The translations under genes were made by a program, and so were the position numbers. Of a stretch of 64,000 nt of DNA, positions 32,514 to 41,856 are shown piece by piece. Source of the DNA: Chryseobacterium cupriresistens (GTDB taxonomy: Bacteria; Bacteroidota; Bacteroidia; Flavobacteriales; Weeksellaceae); assembly GCF_046614675.1 (NCBI RefSeq), contig NZ_JBKKJT010000012.1:1-64000 (forward strand), given 5' to 3'. Under the pieces are notes generated by a model. That model worked only from the letters and a program-made list of their open reading frames with translations. It was not told the DNA's origin and ran no database searches. Every line of letters starts with the position of its first letter. Within the stretch, counting starts at the first letter, position 1.

Positions 32514-35234
32514 TTATCTCATAAAATAGTTGAAATAACTACAGCTTCCCATCAGATTTCGGGTAGTTTCAGTGTCAGAATACTGAGCCTTCAGCTGAGC
32601 AAAATAAGTTCTGTACTTCTGGTTTTTAAGATTGTCCATTTCTTTTTGTCTGGCATCTTCTTTTTCAGACCATTTCGGATCAGAATAATCAAAATCCTTA
32701 GGTGCCTTGGCTTCATACTGATAATATTTACCCTGTTCAGCACTTGCCATCTGGAATAGGATTCTTGCTTTTTCTTCTTTATCATTGGAAAGCTTAAGCG
32801 CCTTTTGATAATAATTGATGGAAAGGTCAAAATTATCAGGTTCAATATAAGAAGTATCAAGGAAGTTTTTATAATAATACTTGTAAGGATTCTTTCTGTC
32901 TGTATTCCAGAAATCATATTTACCTCCGTTGCTGTTGTCAATGTCCATAACAAACAATTCTCGGTAATATCCTAAAATAGAAGTATTGTACAATAAGTTT
33001 CCGATAAGCTGATTGGCTTTTGCCGCTTTTTCATCCGTACCGTTTCCGATCTTTTTCAGCTGAATCAAAGCGTCTGCCAGCTCAAGTTTATTCATACTTG
33101 TTTTGATGAATGGGAAATCCGCGTAATTTTCCGCTTTCATACTTTCGGTATCAGGGCTTCCGAAACTTTCCCATACATTATGTCCGAATACAAGATCTGA
33201 AATATTTTTAAATCCATCGTACTCTGTGGGAGCGTATTGTTTTGGAGTGATGGTTTGGCCAGTCTTTTCTGTCCATTCATAATTTTGTCTTGGAATACCC
33301 GCAAAGCTTTTTGCTTTTTCATAATATGCTTTTGCTTTTTCAAAATCGGCAAGTCTCATGGCTCGGTCTCCATAAATGGTGTTGAAGAAGGCATCAATAT
33401 TACCTACGCTGTCCATGTTTTTGGCGATGATCTGCTGCTCAAACTGGGTTTTATTAGGCTTTCTGTAAAATTCTTCTACGCTTTTTACCAGACTGGAGTT
33501 CGGGTTGTACTGCAGATCTGAAAGTTTATTGTTCATCAGGAATGATTTTCCGTCCTCTCCCTGAAGAAAATAACGGTTGGCAATAACATCTTTAAGGAAA
33601 TCTGCAGTAGAAGGTACTTCACCATAATAATCAAAATTATCTGTAGTGGCAGTGTCTTTCTCTACTTTTTTCTCTACAAAGTATTCCGCATACTCTTTCA
33701 TCAGATGGTCTTCATAGTCTGCATCAATTTTCGGCTGGGAAACAATATCATTAAGAACTTTCATTCTTTTGATTTCCTCCAGATATTCCGGATTGGTCGT
33801 TTTGATGTCATTCAGAATTTCAGAACTTTCTTTATAGTCTTTCTTTAAAAACTTAAGATAAGCGTCTGCAATCTGCCAGTACTCATCCTTAGACTTTTCC
33901 TTTGTTTTATCAGTGAATTTTTCAAGACTGTCAAGGAAATCCTGTGTTTTTTCATCATAATAATAAGCTGTTCTGTTATAAAAAGGGATTCTATCCGGAT
34001 TACTGAACAGTTCATCGTCACTTTGATCAGCTTTAACGTTATTACCTGTTTTATCAGATTTGGAACCTCCGAAAAGATTTTTGAAGAACCTTACAATTTT
34101 CTGCCAGAAAGAAAGCTTTTCTTCTTTCACCTCAGTTTTGGTTGAATCTGCAGATGTATCTTTTGAGGTGTTATCCGTTGAATTTTCCTTCGTCGTTGCT
34201 TTTTGAGCATCTGAAGTGTAGTAATAGGTAGGCAGATAGCTTCTTTCAAGCTCGTTGATACTTCTGGCAGCCATTACCTTCAGAATCTCGGAATCTGGAT
34301 CAATTTCATACATCTTTTCCATCATGGGAATTGGATTGTTGAAATCTTCATAACCCAAAAGGAAGTAAGCCATATTCTTTTCTTCATTCGTATTGGCTCT
34401 TTTCATGATATTGCTGAAAGAGGCAGTGTCTGAAAGTTTCATGGAAACAAAAGCAGACTCCTTACGGTCTTTACTGTTCATGAATACCTGAAAAAAGTTC
34501 CAGTTGGCATCACTGTTCATTTCCAGTCCTCTTTGAGCTCCTGCCAATTGGTCCAGAGACATGAAGTAGACCGTTCCTTTCAGTTTGATGGGAGCAACAT
34601 ATGTTTTGAAAGCCTGCAAAGCAGAATCGTAGTTTCTGGTATAATGATTAAGACGTACCAGTTGATATCCGTACCGCTGCTTGATTTCAGGATTTCTCGC
34701 TGCGTTGTACAAAGAGGTTAAAGCAGCAATGGTTTTATGGTAATCAAGAGCCGTAGCATTTTTTCTGTTGGCATCCCTGTCGTAATAGAATGAGTTTTCA
34801 CTTTCTATATAATTGATGCTCATATAAGGCTCAAGATACTTGGCTTCAATCAAATAATTAATACCTTCCTTATATTTCTGGTAAAATCCGGTGCCTAGCT
34901 TTTGTAAAAGAGGGTTGGTTGGATTTCCGTTCTTTAAAGCATTCAGGTCGTTCATACTGATCTTATACACCAGATTCTGGGTTTCGGAATAGCTCAGCTG
35001 ATTGTTAAAAAACTTTTTCCATGTTTCAACATTATCATCAGGAATCAATGCAGAATTATATCCTCCATAAAATCTGCTTGAATAATTATGCAGGAAGGGG
35101 AGATAAGCCTTGTCTTTGATGATGGTTTGCGTAAAAAGGTTGAAGTAATCATAATCAGGATCCGACCACGCACAGGCGTCAGATTGTGTATAGAAAAGTG
35201 ATACGACCGCAAGTGAAAGAATATACTTTTTCAT
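32514..35234 (-). CDS. Large secreted helical-repeat protein of unknown function
   Basis: This is a 906-residue protein with signal peptide (about 1-20, ending SDA-CAW). It is mostly helical with TPR-like spacing of Tyr/Ala/Leu, for example FEKAKAYYEKAKSF and INYYQKALKLSND. An Asp/Ser/Thr/Lys-rich low-complexity segment (about 344-404) encloses one amphipathic helix, LSFWQKIVRFFKNLFGGSK (374-392). I do not recognise a catalytic domain. It follows the 325-residue lipoprotein gene by 77 bases, probably as an operon. It could be a periplasmic or surface scaffold. Confidence 0.72.
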   Translation of the reverse strand: MKKYILSLAVVSLFYTQSDACAWSDPDYDYFNLFTQTIIKDKAYLPFLHNYSSRFYGGYNSALIPDDNVETWKKFFNNQLSYSETQNLVYKISMNDLNALKNGNPTNPLLQKLGTGFYQKYKEGINYLIEAKYLEPYMSINYIESENSFYYDRDANRKNATALDYHKTIAALTSLYNAARNPEIKQRYGYQLVRLNHYTRNYDSALQAFKTYVAPIKLKGTVYFMSLDQLAGAQRGLEMNSDANWNFFQVFMNSKDRKESAFVSMKLSDTASFSNIMKRANTNEEKNMAYFLLGYEDFNNPIPMMEKMYEIDPDSEILKVMAARSINELERSYLPTYYYTSDAQKATTKENSTDNTSKDTSADSTKTEVKEEKLSFWQKIVRFFKNLFGGSKSDKTGNNVKADQSDDELFSNPDRIPFYNRTAYYYDEKTQDFLDSLEKFTDKTKEKSKDEYWQIADAYLKFLKKDYKESSEILNDIKTTNPEYLEEIKRMKVLNDIVSQPKIDADYEDHLMKEYAEYFVEKKVEKDTATTDNFDYYGEVPSTADFLKDVIANRYFLQGEDGKSFLMNNKLSDLQYNPNSSLVKSVEEFYRKPNKTQFEQQIIAKNMDSVGNIDAFFNTIYGDRAMRLADFEKAKAYYEKAKSFAGIPRQNYEWTEKTGQTITPKQYAPTEYDGFKNISDLVFGHNVWESFGSPDTESMKAENYADFPFIKTSMNKLELADALIQLKKIGNGTDEKAAKANQLIGNLLYNTSILGYYRELFVMDIDNSNGGKYDFWNTDRKNPYKYYYKNFLDTSYIEPDNFDLSINYYQKALKLSNDKEEKARILFQMASAEQGKYYQYEAKAPKDFDYSDPKWSEKEDARQKEMDNLKNQKYRTYFAQLKAQYSDTETTRNLMGSCSYFNYFMR

Positions 35235-35311
35235 AGGGTGTGCAGTGTTTTTTTAGTTTTAATATTGTATGATGGCAGTGTTCTGGCAAGTATGCCTCTA
35301 TCTCCAGGAGA

Positions 35312-36289
35312 TTAAAATTTCCGGTCTGACACAAATTTACTATCTAATTGATAATAAATGATATTAAAATGCGGGATTTTTTTCTGTAAAAACCCAATAA
35401 CATCATTAAGCTGTTCTTCAGATATTTCCTCTGCCTTTATTTTGAAACCTTTATTCAAATAACTTCCAAAGTAGAATCCGTCTTTCATGACTTCAACTTC
35501 GTGATCTGAAATCTTTTTGAAACTGGAGTTTTCCAGATCTCTTTTCGATAAGGCATTAATAAGTCTGTGTTTTCCTAAATGATTGGTAACAATTCCCCAT
35601 GAATATATGGGAAGTGCCACTTCAACATTTTTGATCGGATAATCTTCCATTTTTGAAAGGTAGCTTTTCAGAATATTCACATCCAGGATAGAATTCTTAT
35701 CAGATTTTTCAAGAGGCGATGAAGTAGAGTAGCACATCAGATACACTTTTCCTACGGGAGGAATTCCGGTCTGCTTTTTATCTTTTACCTGGTGAAGGCG
35801 AAGTGTACAGGTAATTTCTTTTCCGGAAATTCTTTTGAGTTCTTTCAGAAATTTAAAATAATCATTTCGTGTACCGGCGGTCCAGTCACAGTCGATCTGG
35901 ATTTCGTTACTGCTGTTAAGATGATATTCTCTCGCTTTCTTTTGAACTAATACATGAATGCTTTCTGCCAGAAATTTGATCTCTTCCGCAGAGATCCCCA
36001 GCAAGGTCTGATTGGTAATGAAAACCGTAGGAACAATCTGTTTGTCTGTCTGAAAACTTGGGTCTTTGGTGATTACTGCAACAGGTTGAAATTTCCCATT
36101 CACCTTATCTACATCAAAAAATCTTGTGTACAAATAAGGAATCGTAGCTTTATCCAATGCTTTCTTTTCTGCATTGTCAAGCTTCAGTTTGGTTTTCCAG
36201 TAATAGAAAGTGTAAGTATGATTCTCTTTCCTGTTGCATGATACAGTAAGAAAGAGGAGAAATAGAAATAAAATTTTAAAATGTTTCAT
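35312..36289 (-). CDS. Lipoprotein, possibly DUF3142-like
   Basis: This is a 325-residue lipoprotein with signal ...FLFLLFLTVSC and lipobox Cys18. The segment EIQIDCDWTAGTRNDYFKFLKELKR and later VEVALPIYSWG look like the strands and acidic residues of a TIM-barrel, as in DUF3142 and glycoside-hydrolase-like proteins. I recall that family only loosely. It is the first gene of a two-gene leftward operon with the 906-residue helical protein. A role in surface glycan handling would fit but is a guess. Confidence 0.68.
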   Translation of the reverse strand: MKHFKILFLFLLFLTVSCNRKENHTYTFYYWKTKLKLDNAEKKALDKATIPYLYTRFFDVDKVNGKFQPVAVITKDPSFQTDKQIVPTVFITNQTLLGISAEEIKFLAESIHVLVQKKAREYHLNSSNEIQIDCDWTAGTRNDYFKFLKELKRISGKEITCTLRLHQVKDKKQTGIPPVGKVYLMCYSTSSPLEKSDKNSILDVNILKSYLSKMEDYPIKNVEVALPIYSWGIVTNHLGKHRLINALSKRDLENSSFKKISDHEVEVMKDGFYFGSYLNKGFKIKAEEISEEQLNDVIGFLQKKIPHFNIIYYQLDSKFVSDRKF

Positions 36290-36428
36290 TGGTGTAAATC
36301 ACCCTTCAAAAATAAAGATATTTTGGCAGAATATAACCCGTAAAATCCCGGTGATTAAAGGTAATAAGCAAAAAATATTGTATTGATGTAGTATGATTTG
36401 TTCAAATGCAGTAGGTTGTATAACGATT

Positions 36429-36514
36429 CCCCTCCTCCGGAGGGGTGGCAAATTTATAATTTGACGGGGTGGTTTTCCACAACAGGAAAACCACCCCAAA
36501 TGGAGTGGCTTTTT
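36429..36514. repeat. GC-rich palindromic intergenic repeat
   Basis: Two hairpins stand in otherwise AT-rich DNA. CCCCT-CCTCCGG-AGGGG lies at 36429-36444. GGGGTGGTTTTCC (36466-36478) and GGAAAACCACCCC (36485-36497) form a perfect 13-bp stem over a 6-base loop. A GGAGTGGCTTTTT segment follows. The composition differs sharply from the flanks. Elements of this shape recur between genes in Bacteroidota genomes. Frames running through it are not genes. Confidence 0.7.
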
Positions 36515-36526
36515 CTCTATATTGTA

Positions 36527-36949
36527 CTACTTAAAAAATTCGCTTTCACAGGTACAGGTTTCTTTATTGATGCTCTCAGTGGATGAGCAGCAGCCTTCAA
36601 GATTCTTAACATTTCCTTTTTCATCGGTAAGGTAGATTTTATCTTTATCAAATTTCACGAAAAACGTTTCCTCATATTTTTTAAAAACCACTTTCATTAC
36701 CTTATTGGGTGCGTATTTACCAACATTGATTTCTTCCGTTGTTTCTTCTCCGCTGGCCTGATTCACCTGAACGTATCCAAAATGTACATCACCATTATTT
36801 TTGAGATCCAGATAATAATGAGGAGTACCTGTGCCACTATATCCTTTCATGATATCAAAAGCTCTGTATCCAATAAAAGGAAGCTCTGTCTGCTGTGCCC
36901 ACGTAAAAATACTGATGCATAGAATCATTATACTGAAAAACTTTTTCAT
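36527..36949 (-). CDS. Secreted protein of unknown function
   Basis: This is a 140-residue exported protein. The ATG at 36949 gives the signal peptide MKKFFSIMILCISIFTWAQ, and a TTG further up (36964) is less likely. The mature part is beta-rich: YYLDLKNNGDVHFGYVQV and VFKKYEETFFVKFDKDKIYLTDEKG. It ends in a Cys cluster, EGCCSSTESINKETCTCESEF, with four Cys that could form disulfides or bind metal. I do not recognise the family. It is a single gene between a palindromic repeat and the glycerol operon. Confidence 0.68.
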   Translation of the reverse strand: MKKFFSIMILCISIFTWAQQTELPFIGYRAFDIMKGYSGTGTPHYYLDLKNNGDVHFGYVQVNQASGEETTEEINVGKYAPNKVMKVVFKKYEETFFVKFDKDKIYLTDEKGNVKNLEGCCSSTESINKETCTCESEFFK

Positions 36950-37059
36950 AGATATTTTTTTCAAAAGTAAAGATTTTTAAGCAAAAACATTCACCGTAAA
37001 AACACGGTTGTTTAAAAGATGTGTTGTACAAAATCTCTTTCAAAGTTTTTTATAACAAT

Positions 37060-37086
37060 AAAGCCACTTCTTTTGGGAGTGGCTTT
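37060..37086 (-). terminator. Weak terminator-like hairpin after the glycerol operon
   Basis: AAAGCCACT and AGTGGCTTT pair over about 9 bases, 21 bases past the last stop codon of the leftward glycerol operon. The T-run on that strand is short, so termination strength is doubtful. Confidence 0.5.
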
Positions 37087-37107
37087 CTATAATGAGTTAA
37101 AATCAGA

Positions 37108-37920
37108 TTAAAAAACGGTTGCCGCAAGCTGAATCCTTGCAAACTTATTCGATGGATTCCACATCGCCATCATGGTTACAGGAAGGCTGTAATGATCAGT
37201 AATCTTAACTACCTTTCCGGCCTTTAGGCCTACATTTACGATGTCAAAGCTGTTTTTACCATTGCCATATAAGAACGTTTTATCATTGAGCGCGAATCCT
37301 GCTCCTACAAATGCATCCAGATTGACTTTCTGTCCCTTAATAACAGGATAGCTTGCCTGTACATAAGTGGAGTATCTGTTCTTTTTGTAACTTCCATCAG
37401 CTTCAAGAATAACTTCTCCTGCATTGGCTCCCCCATACAGCATGATATCAGCCTCAATATTGATCGGGAATGACGGTCCGAAAGTATAGTTGGTTCTTAG
37501 ATCAATAATATGGGCAGTTCTTCTCTGTGAATAGCTGAAAATATCGTCCGCAGCCACTGCAGTATTGATGTTTCGGGAATTGTAAAGGTCCCATAGCCCA
37601 ATATAAAAACGTCCGTCAGAATATTGAATATAATAATTGATCTCTTTATAATGAGTGTTGTCTTTATCATCCGCAAGTGCAGATGCTCCCCAGATTCCTA
37701 CCTTCCATTTTTTCTCTGCATCCAGGGCATACGACAGGTTTCCCATTACAACAGGCTTATCAGTAATAATAAGGCCTCTCCATAAATGATTGTTCTGAAT
37801 ATTGGCCGTAAAATCAAGTCTTCCTTCTTTGGATTCCGTGGCTTCAGCACTTTCCTGTGAAAATAGCTTTCCTGTCCCTAAAACAAGAAGGAAAATCCCT
37901 TTTAAGATTTTTTTCATCAT
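37108..37920 (-). CDS. Outer-membrane beta-barrel protein of the glycerol operon
   Basis: This 270-residue protein has signal peptide MMKKILKGIFLLVLGTGKLFSQ and alternating aromatic/polar strands through to a C-terminal Phe, as in outer-membrane barrels. NNHLWRGLIITDKPVVMGNLSYA recalls the TorF/Gcw-type putative porins. The start is placed at 37920, because the longer frame runs inside glpF. It starts 5 bases after the glpF stop, so it is the fourth gene of the glp operon. A glycerol or glycerol-phosphate porin is the natural inference from this position but is untested. Confidence 0.75.
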   Translation of the reverse strand: MMKKILKGIFLLVLGTGKLFSQESAEATESKEGRLDFTANIQNNHLWRGLIITDKPVVMGNLSYALDAEKKWKVGIWGASALADDKDNTHYKEINYYIQYSDGRFYIGLWDLYNSRNINTAVAADDIFSYSQRRTAHIIDLRTNYTFGPSFPINIEADIMLYGGANAGEVILEADGSYKKNRYSTYVQASYPVIKGQKVNLDAFVGAGFALNDKTFLYGNGKNSFDIVNVGLKAGKVVKITDHYSLPVTMMAMWNPSNKFARIQLAATVF

Positions 37921-37925
37921 GTGTT

Positions 37926-38657
37926 TTATTTTAAAAATCCATATAATACTGCTGCGATAATCGCTCCGGTAACCGGACCTACTACAGGAATCCACGCATA
38001 GCCCCAGTCACTGCTTCCTTTTACAGGTAAAATGGCATGCATGATTCTTGGTGCAAGATCTCTTGCCGGGTTAATGGCATAGCCTGTAGTTCCTCCGAGT
38101 GATAAACCAATTGCCCAGACTACAAACGTAACAGGAATTGCTCCGATAGAACCCAGACCTATTTTAGCGGTTGGATCTGCCTGTAAAGAAATACTTGGAT
38201 CTGCAAAATAGAATACACAGAATACCAGTACAAATGTTCCGATAATCTCACTGATAAGATTGGACGATGTTTTTCTGATAGCAGGACCTGTACTGAAACA
38301 TGCCAGCTTGGCTCCTTCATCTTCCGTAATCGCAAAATGGTCTTTATGAAACAGCCATACCAGAAATGCACCCAGCATTCCGCCGATCATTTGGGCTGCA
38401 ATATAAGAGGGAACCAGGTCCCATGAAAATTTTCCTGCGGTTGCAAGACCAATGGTTACAGCCGGATTCAGATGGGCCCCACTTATTGGCCCTGCAACGG
38501 TTACTCCCACAAATACGGCCAATGCCCATGCGGTAGTAATAACAATCCATCCGGAATTATTTCCTTTCGTATCTTTTAAGACAACATTGGCTACAACACC
38601 GTTGCCTAACAATATAAGAAGCATCGTTCCGATAACTTCTGCAATAAATGGGGTCAT
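37926..38657 (-). CDS. glpF: Glycerol uptake facilitator (MIP/aquaglyceroporin)
   Basis: This is a 243-residue channel with six membrane helices. The two half-helices carry NPA boxes: GAHLNPAVTIG (NPA at 64-66) and GYAINPARDLAPR (about residue 200). The Asp after the second NPAR is the mark of glycerol facilitators, as opposed to water channels. It lies between glpK and the barrel gene, with 22 and 5 bases spacing. It passes glycerol through the inner membrane so that GlpK can trap it. Confidence 0.95.
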   Translation of the reverse strand: MTPFIAEVIGTMLLILLGNGVVANVVLKDTKGNNSGWIVITTAWALAVFVGVTVAGPISGAHLNPAVTIGLATAGKFSWDLVPSYIAAQMIGGMLGAFLVWLFHKDHFAITEDEGAKLACFSTGPAIRKTSSNLISEIIGTFVLVFCVFYFADPSISLQADPTAKIGLGSIGAIPVTFVVWAIGLSLGGTTGYAINPARDLAPRIMHAILPVKGSSDWGYAWIPVVGPVTGAIIAAVLYGFLK

Positions 38658-38679
38658 ATAAGTTTTTTTAATGTATGAG

Positions 38680-40176
38680 TTAATCTTCTATCCAGCTTTG
38701 GGCACTTTTTACAGCTTTCTTCCAGAAGTGGGTCATTTTATCCACTTGTTCTCTGGCCAGCTGAGGGTGGAAATCCTTGTCCACAATCCATTGTTCCTGG
38801 ATTTCGTCAATACTTTTCCAATATCCTACTGCAAGTCCTGCAAGGTAGGCTGCACCAAGTGCTGTAGTTTCCAGTGTTTTGGGTCTTGTAATTTTAAATC
38901 CGAATAAGTCAGACTGGATCTGCATCAGAAGATCACTTGCAGATGCTCCGCCGTCTACTCTCAGCTCAAGACTTGCTCTTCCGGAATCGGCTTCCATTGC
39001 TTTTACAATATCATACACCTGAAATGCAATTCCTTCCAGTGTTGCTCTTGCTATATGTGCATCGGTAGTTCCCCGGGTAATTCCTACAATGGTTCCGCGG
39101 GCATACTGATCCCAGTAAGGAGCACCAAGACCTGTCAGTGCAGGGACAAAGTAAACGCCACCATTATCTGGTACGGAAGCTGCCAGTTTATTGATTTCAT
39201 CAGAAGAATGAATAAGCTTAAGACCGTCTCTTAGCCATTGAATAGCAGCGCCTCCTACGAATACACTTCCTTCCAGAGCGTAGTTGACTTCTCCATTGAT
39301 TTTCCAGGCTACAGTGGTAAGAAGATTGTTTTTAGAAGAAACTGCTTCCGTTCCTGTGTTCATTAATAAGAAACATCCTGTTCCATAAGTGTTTTTTACC
39401 ATTCCCGGAGTGGTGCACATCTGTCCGAATAAAGCTGCCTGCTGATCGCCGGCAATACCTGCGATTGGAATTTTGGTAGAGAAAAGGGTAGTTGCTGTTT
39501 CTCCATATATTTCACTGCTTTGCTTGACTTCAGGGAGAATGTTTTTAGGAATATTGAACAGTTCTAATAAATCATTGTCCCATTCTAAAGTATGAATATT
39601 CAGAAGCATGGTTCTGCTGGCATTGGAAACGTCGGTGATAAACATTTTTCCACGGGTCAGTTTCCATACAAGCCATGTGTCAACAGTTCCAAAACATAAT
39701 TTTCCTTCTTCGGCTTTCTGTCTTGCTCCTTCTACATTATCAAGGATCCATTTCAGCTTGGTCGCTGAAAAGTACGCATCCAGAACCAGTCCTGTTTTTT
39801 CTTTGATGGTTTCTGCATGTCCCTGTTCTTTCAGCTCGTCGCAGTATTTTGAAGTTCTCCTGTCCTGCCATACAATGGCATTATAGATGGGTTCACCGGT
39901 TTCCTTATCCCAAACAATTGTCGTTTCACGTTGATTGGTTATTCCGATGGCTGCAACTTCCAGTCCTGAGATTCCTGCCTTTGCAATAACTTCAGCTGCT
40001 ACAGAGATCTGTGAAGACCAGATTTCGTTTGGATCGTGTTCTACCCAACCCGGAGTAGGAAATATTTGTCTGAAATCTTTTTGAGATACATATTCTATTT
40101 CTCCACTGTGATTGAAGAGAATCGCTCTGGAGGAAGTTGTTCCCTGGTCTAGAGCGAGAATTAGTTTTTCATTCAT
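38680..40176 (-). CDS. glpK: Glycerol kinase
   Basis: This 498-residue FGGY kinase phosphorylates glycerol to sn-glycerol 3-phosphate. ALDQGTTSSRAILFNHSG is the N-terminal phosphate loop. GITNQRETTIVWDKETGEP and GALEG-type motifs (YALEGSVFVGGAAIQWLRD) are the family signatures. The length is identical to other bacterial GlpK proteins. It starts 10 bases after the glpD stop, inside the glpD-glpK-glpF-porin operon. Confidence 0.97.
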   Translation of the reverse strand: MNEKLILALDQGTTSSRAILFNHSGEIEYVSQKDFRQIFPTPGWVEHDPNEIWSSQISVAAEVIAKAGISGLEVAAIGITNQRETTIVWDKETGEPIYNAIVWQDRRTSKYCDELKEQGHAETIKEKTGLVLDAYFSATKLKWILDNVEGARQKAEEGKLCFGTVDTWLVWKLTRGKMFITDVSNASRTMLLNIHTLEWDNDLLELFNIPKNILPEVKQSSEIYGETATTLFSTKIPIAGIAGDQQAALFGQMCTTPGMVKNTYGTGCFLLMNTGTEAVSSKNNLLTTVAWKINGEVNYALEGSVFVGGAAIQWLRDGLKLIHSSDEINKLAASVPDNGGVYFVPALTGLGAPYWDQYARGTIVGITRGTTDAHIARATLEGIAFQVYDIVKAMEADSGRASLELRVDGGASASDLLMQIQSDLFGFKITRPKTLETTALGAAYLAGLAVGYWKSIDEIQEQWIVDKDFHPQLAREQVDKMTHFWKKAVKSAQSWIED

Positions 40177-40186
40177 GTATATAATG

Positions 40187-41785
40187 CTAATTTAGGTTGA
40201 TTACTTTAGGTGAATAAGGAGTTAGTAAATATCCTCTTGCCAGTTCAATGAATTCATTTTCCTGCTGCTGAGCCCATTCTTCAGAATATCCTTTTTCTTC
40301 AGCAATGATTTTTGCTACGTTATGAGCGCTGTCTATCGCTGCTCTGGCATCCAGGAAAAGCAAACGTACTCTTCTTGCCAGGATATCTTCAATCGTTTCT
40401 GCCATTTCAGCTCTTACTGCCCATACTACTTCTGCTACAGTAAAAGGGTGATCCGGGTGGATTTTTTGAGCATAGCGCGGATTACTTTCCTGTAATTTTT
40501 TGATCGCCGGAATATCAGATCCGTACACATACAGATGATTGGTTCTGTCTACCTGTTCCGGTTTTACATTTCCATGAATGGAAAGATGTTCTGTTTTAGA
40601 CGGGCTGTTTCCCAATCTGTGAACTTTCATGGCTTCGTTTACGGTATCTTCTGCCATTTTACGGTAGGTAGTCCATTTTCCTCCGATAATGGAAACTAAT
40701 CCAGTCTCTGAAGTAATGACCTTGTGGCTTCGCGATACTTCTTTTGTACTTTTGCTTCCGTCTTTGGGTGCAGCAAGCGGACGAAGACCTGCGAAAACAG
40801 ATTTTACATCTTCACGTGTCGGTTTTTTAGCTAAATATTGTCTTGCTGTATTCAATACAAAACTGATTTCCTCTTCTAGTGCACGAGGCTCAAAGCTTTC
40901 ATCCTTCAGAAGGGTGTCTGTAGTTCCCACCAAAGCTCTGTCATGCCATGGAACAACAAATAACACTCTGCCGTCCGATGTTTTTGGAATCATGATGGCA
41001 TCATCACTTTTCAGGAAGGATTTATCCAGTACGAGGTGAATCCCCTGGCTTGGTACCACAAGTTTACCATGTTTAGGGTTGTTCATATTAAGAATATCAT
41101 TGGTAAACACACCTGTTGCATTGATCACTACTTTACCATGGATCTGATATTGCTGTTTAGAAAACTGGTCTTCTGCAACTACACCGATTATTTTATCCGA
41201 ATCATCTTTCAAAAGGTTGATTACTTTAACATAGTTGACAGCACTTCCGCCTTTTTCAATAATAGTCTGGGTAAGGTTGATCGCAAGTCTGGCATCGTCA
41301 AACTGTCCGTCCTGGTAAACAACTCCACTCATTAAGTGATTTTGTTCAATAGTGGGAAGCTTTTCGATGGTTTTTGATTTGCTGATGTATTTCGTTTTAC
41401 CTAAGCTCAATTTTCCGGCAAGAAAATCATAAACAGATAGCCCTATCTTATAATAGATTCCTCCCCACCAGGTATAGTTAGGAATAATAAAAGACTGATT
41501 TTTTACAATATGTGCTGCGTTTTTTGCTAAGAGTCCTCTTTCTTTTAATGCTTCTTTTACCAATCCGACATCTCCCTGAGCGAGATATCTAACTCCGCCG
41601 TGTACCAATTTGGTACTTCTGCTGGATGTTGCTTTTGCGAAGTCATGAGATTCAAGCAATAAAGTTTTGAATCCCCTGCTTACCGCATCTAATGCTGAAC
41701 CTAAACCACTGGCTCCTCCTCCTATGACAATAAAGTCCCATTCTTTTACATTGGTTAACTTACTGAGTTCTTCGTTTCGTTTCAT
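40187..41785 (-). CDS. glpD: FAD-dependent glycerol-3-phosphate dehydrogenase
   Basis: This 532-residue membrane-associated flavoenzyme oxidises glycerol 3-phosphate to dihydroxyacetone phosphate and feeds electrons to quinone. FIVIGGGASGLGSALDAVSRG is the FAD-binding motif, and SSRSTKLVHGGVRYL is the family signature. The C-terminal DAO_C domain covers about 400-530. It is the first gene of the operon, divergent from glpR. AAACGAAA repeats around its start are candidate GlpR operators. Confidence 0.96.
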   Translation of the reverse strand: MKRNEELSKLTNVKEWDFIVIGGGASGLGSALDAVSRGFKTLLLESHDFAKATSSRSTKLVHGGVRYLAQGDVGLVKEALKERGLLAKNAAHIVKNQSFIIPNYTWWGGIYYKIGLSVYDFLAGKLSLGKTKYISKSKTIEKLPTIEQNHLMSGVVYQDGQFDDARLAINLTQTIIEKGGSAVNYVKVINLLKDDSDKIIGVVAEDQFSKQQYQIHGKVVINATGVFTNDILNMNNPKHGKLVVPSQGIHLVLDKSFLKSDDAIMIPKTSDGRVLFVVPWHDRALVGTTDTLLKDESFEPRALEEEISFVLNTARQYLAKKPTREDVKSVFAGLRPLAAPKDGSKSTKEVSRSHKVITSETGLVSIIGGKWTTYRKMAEDTVNEAMKVHRLGNSPSKTEHLSIHGNVKPEQVDRTNHLYVYGSDIPAIKKLQESNPRYAQKIHPDHPFTVAEVVWAVRAEMAETIEDILARRVRLLFLDARAAIDSAHNVAKIIAEEKGYSEEWAQQQENEFIELARGYLLTPYSPKVINLN

Positions 41786-41809
41786 AAATGTTTCGTTTAT
41801 GTTTCGTTT
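41775..41809 (-). promoter_or_regulatory. Candidate GlpR operator repeats at glpD
   Basis: TTTCGTTT occurs at 41791-41798 and 41802-41809, 11 bases apart. A further TTTCGTTTC at 41775-41783 lies within the first codons of glpD. On the glpD strand they read AAACGAAA. They lie just downstream of the predicted promoter, where a repressor would block transcription. Confidence 0.6.
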
Positions 41810-41810
41810 T

Positions 41811-41839
41811 CAAATATATAAATTAAAAATGAAAGCAAA
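41811..41839 (-). promoter_or_regulatory. Promoter of the glycerol operon
   Basis: On the minus strand TTTG (41839-41836), a 17-base spacer and TATATTTG (41818-41811) resemble the Bacteroidota promoter, 26 bases before the glpD start. Confidence 0.6.
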
Positions 41840-41856
41840 AAGAAAATAAATGAAAT

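Noticed and set aside
36299..36586. Two short frames on both strands across the GC-rich palindromic element
   Set aside because: They read through the repeat and have no signal, start context or family similarity.
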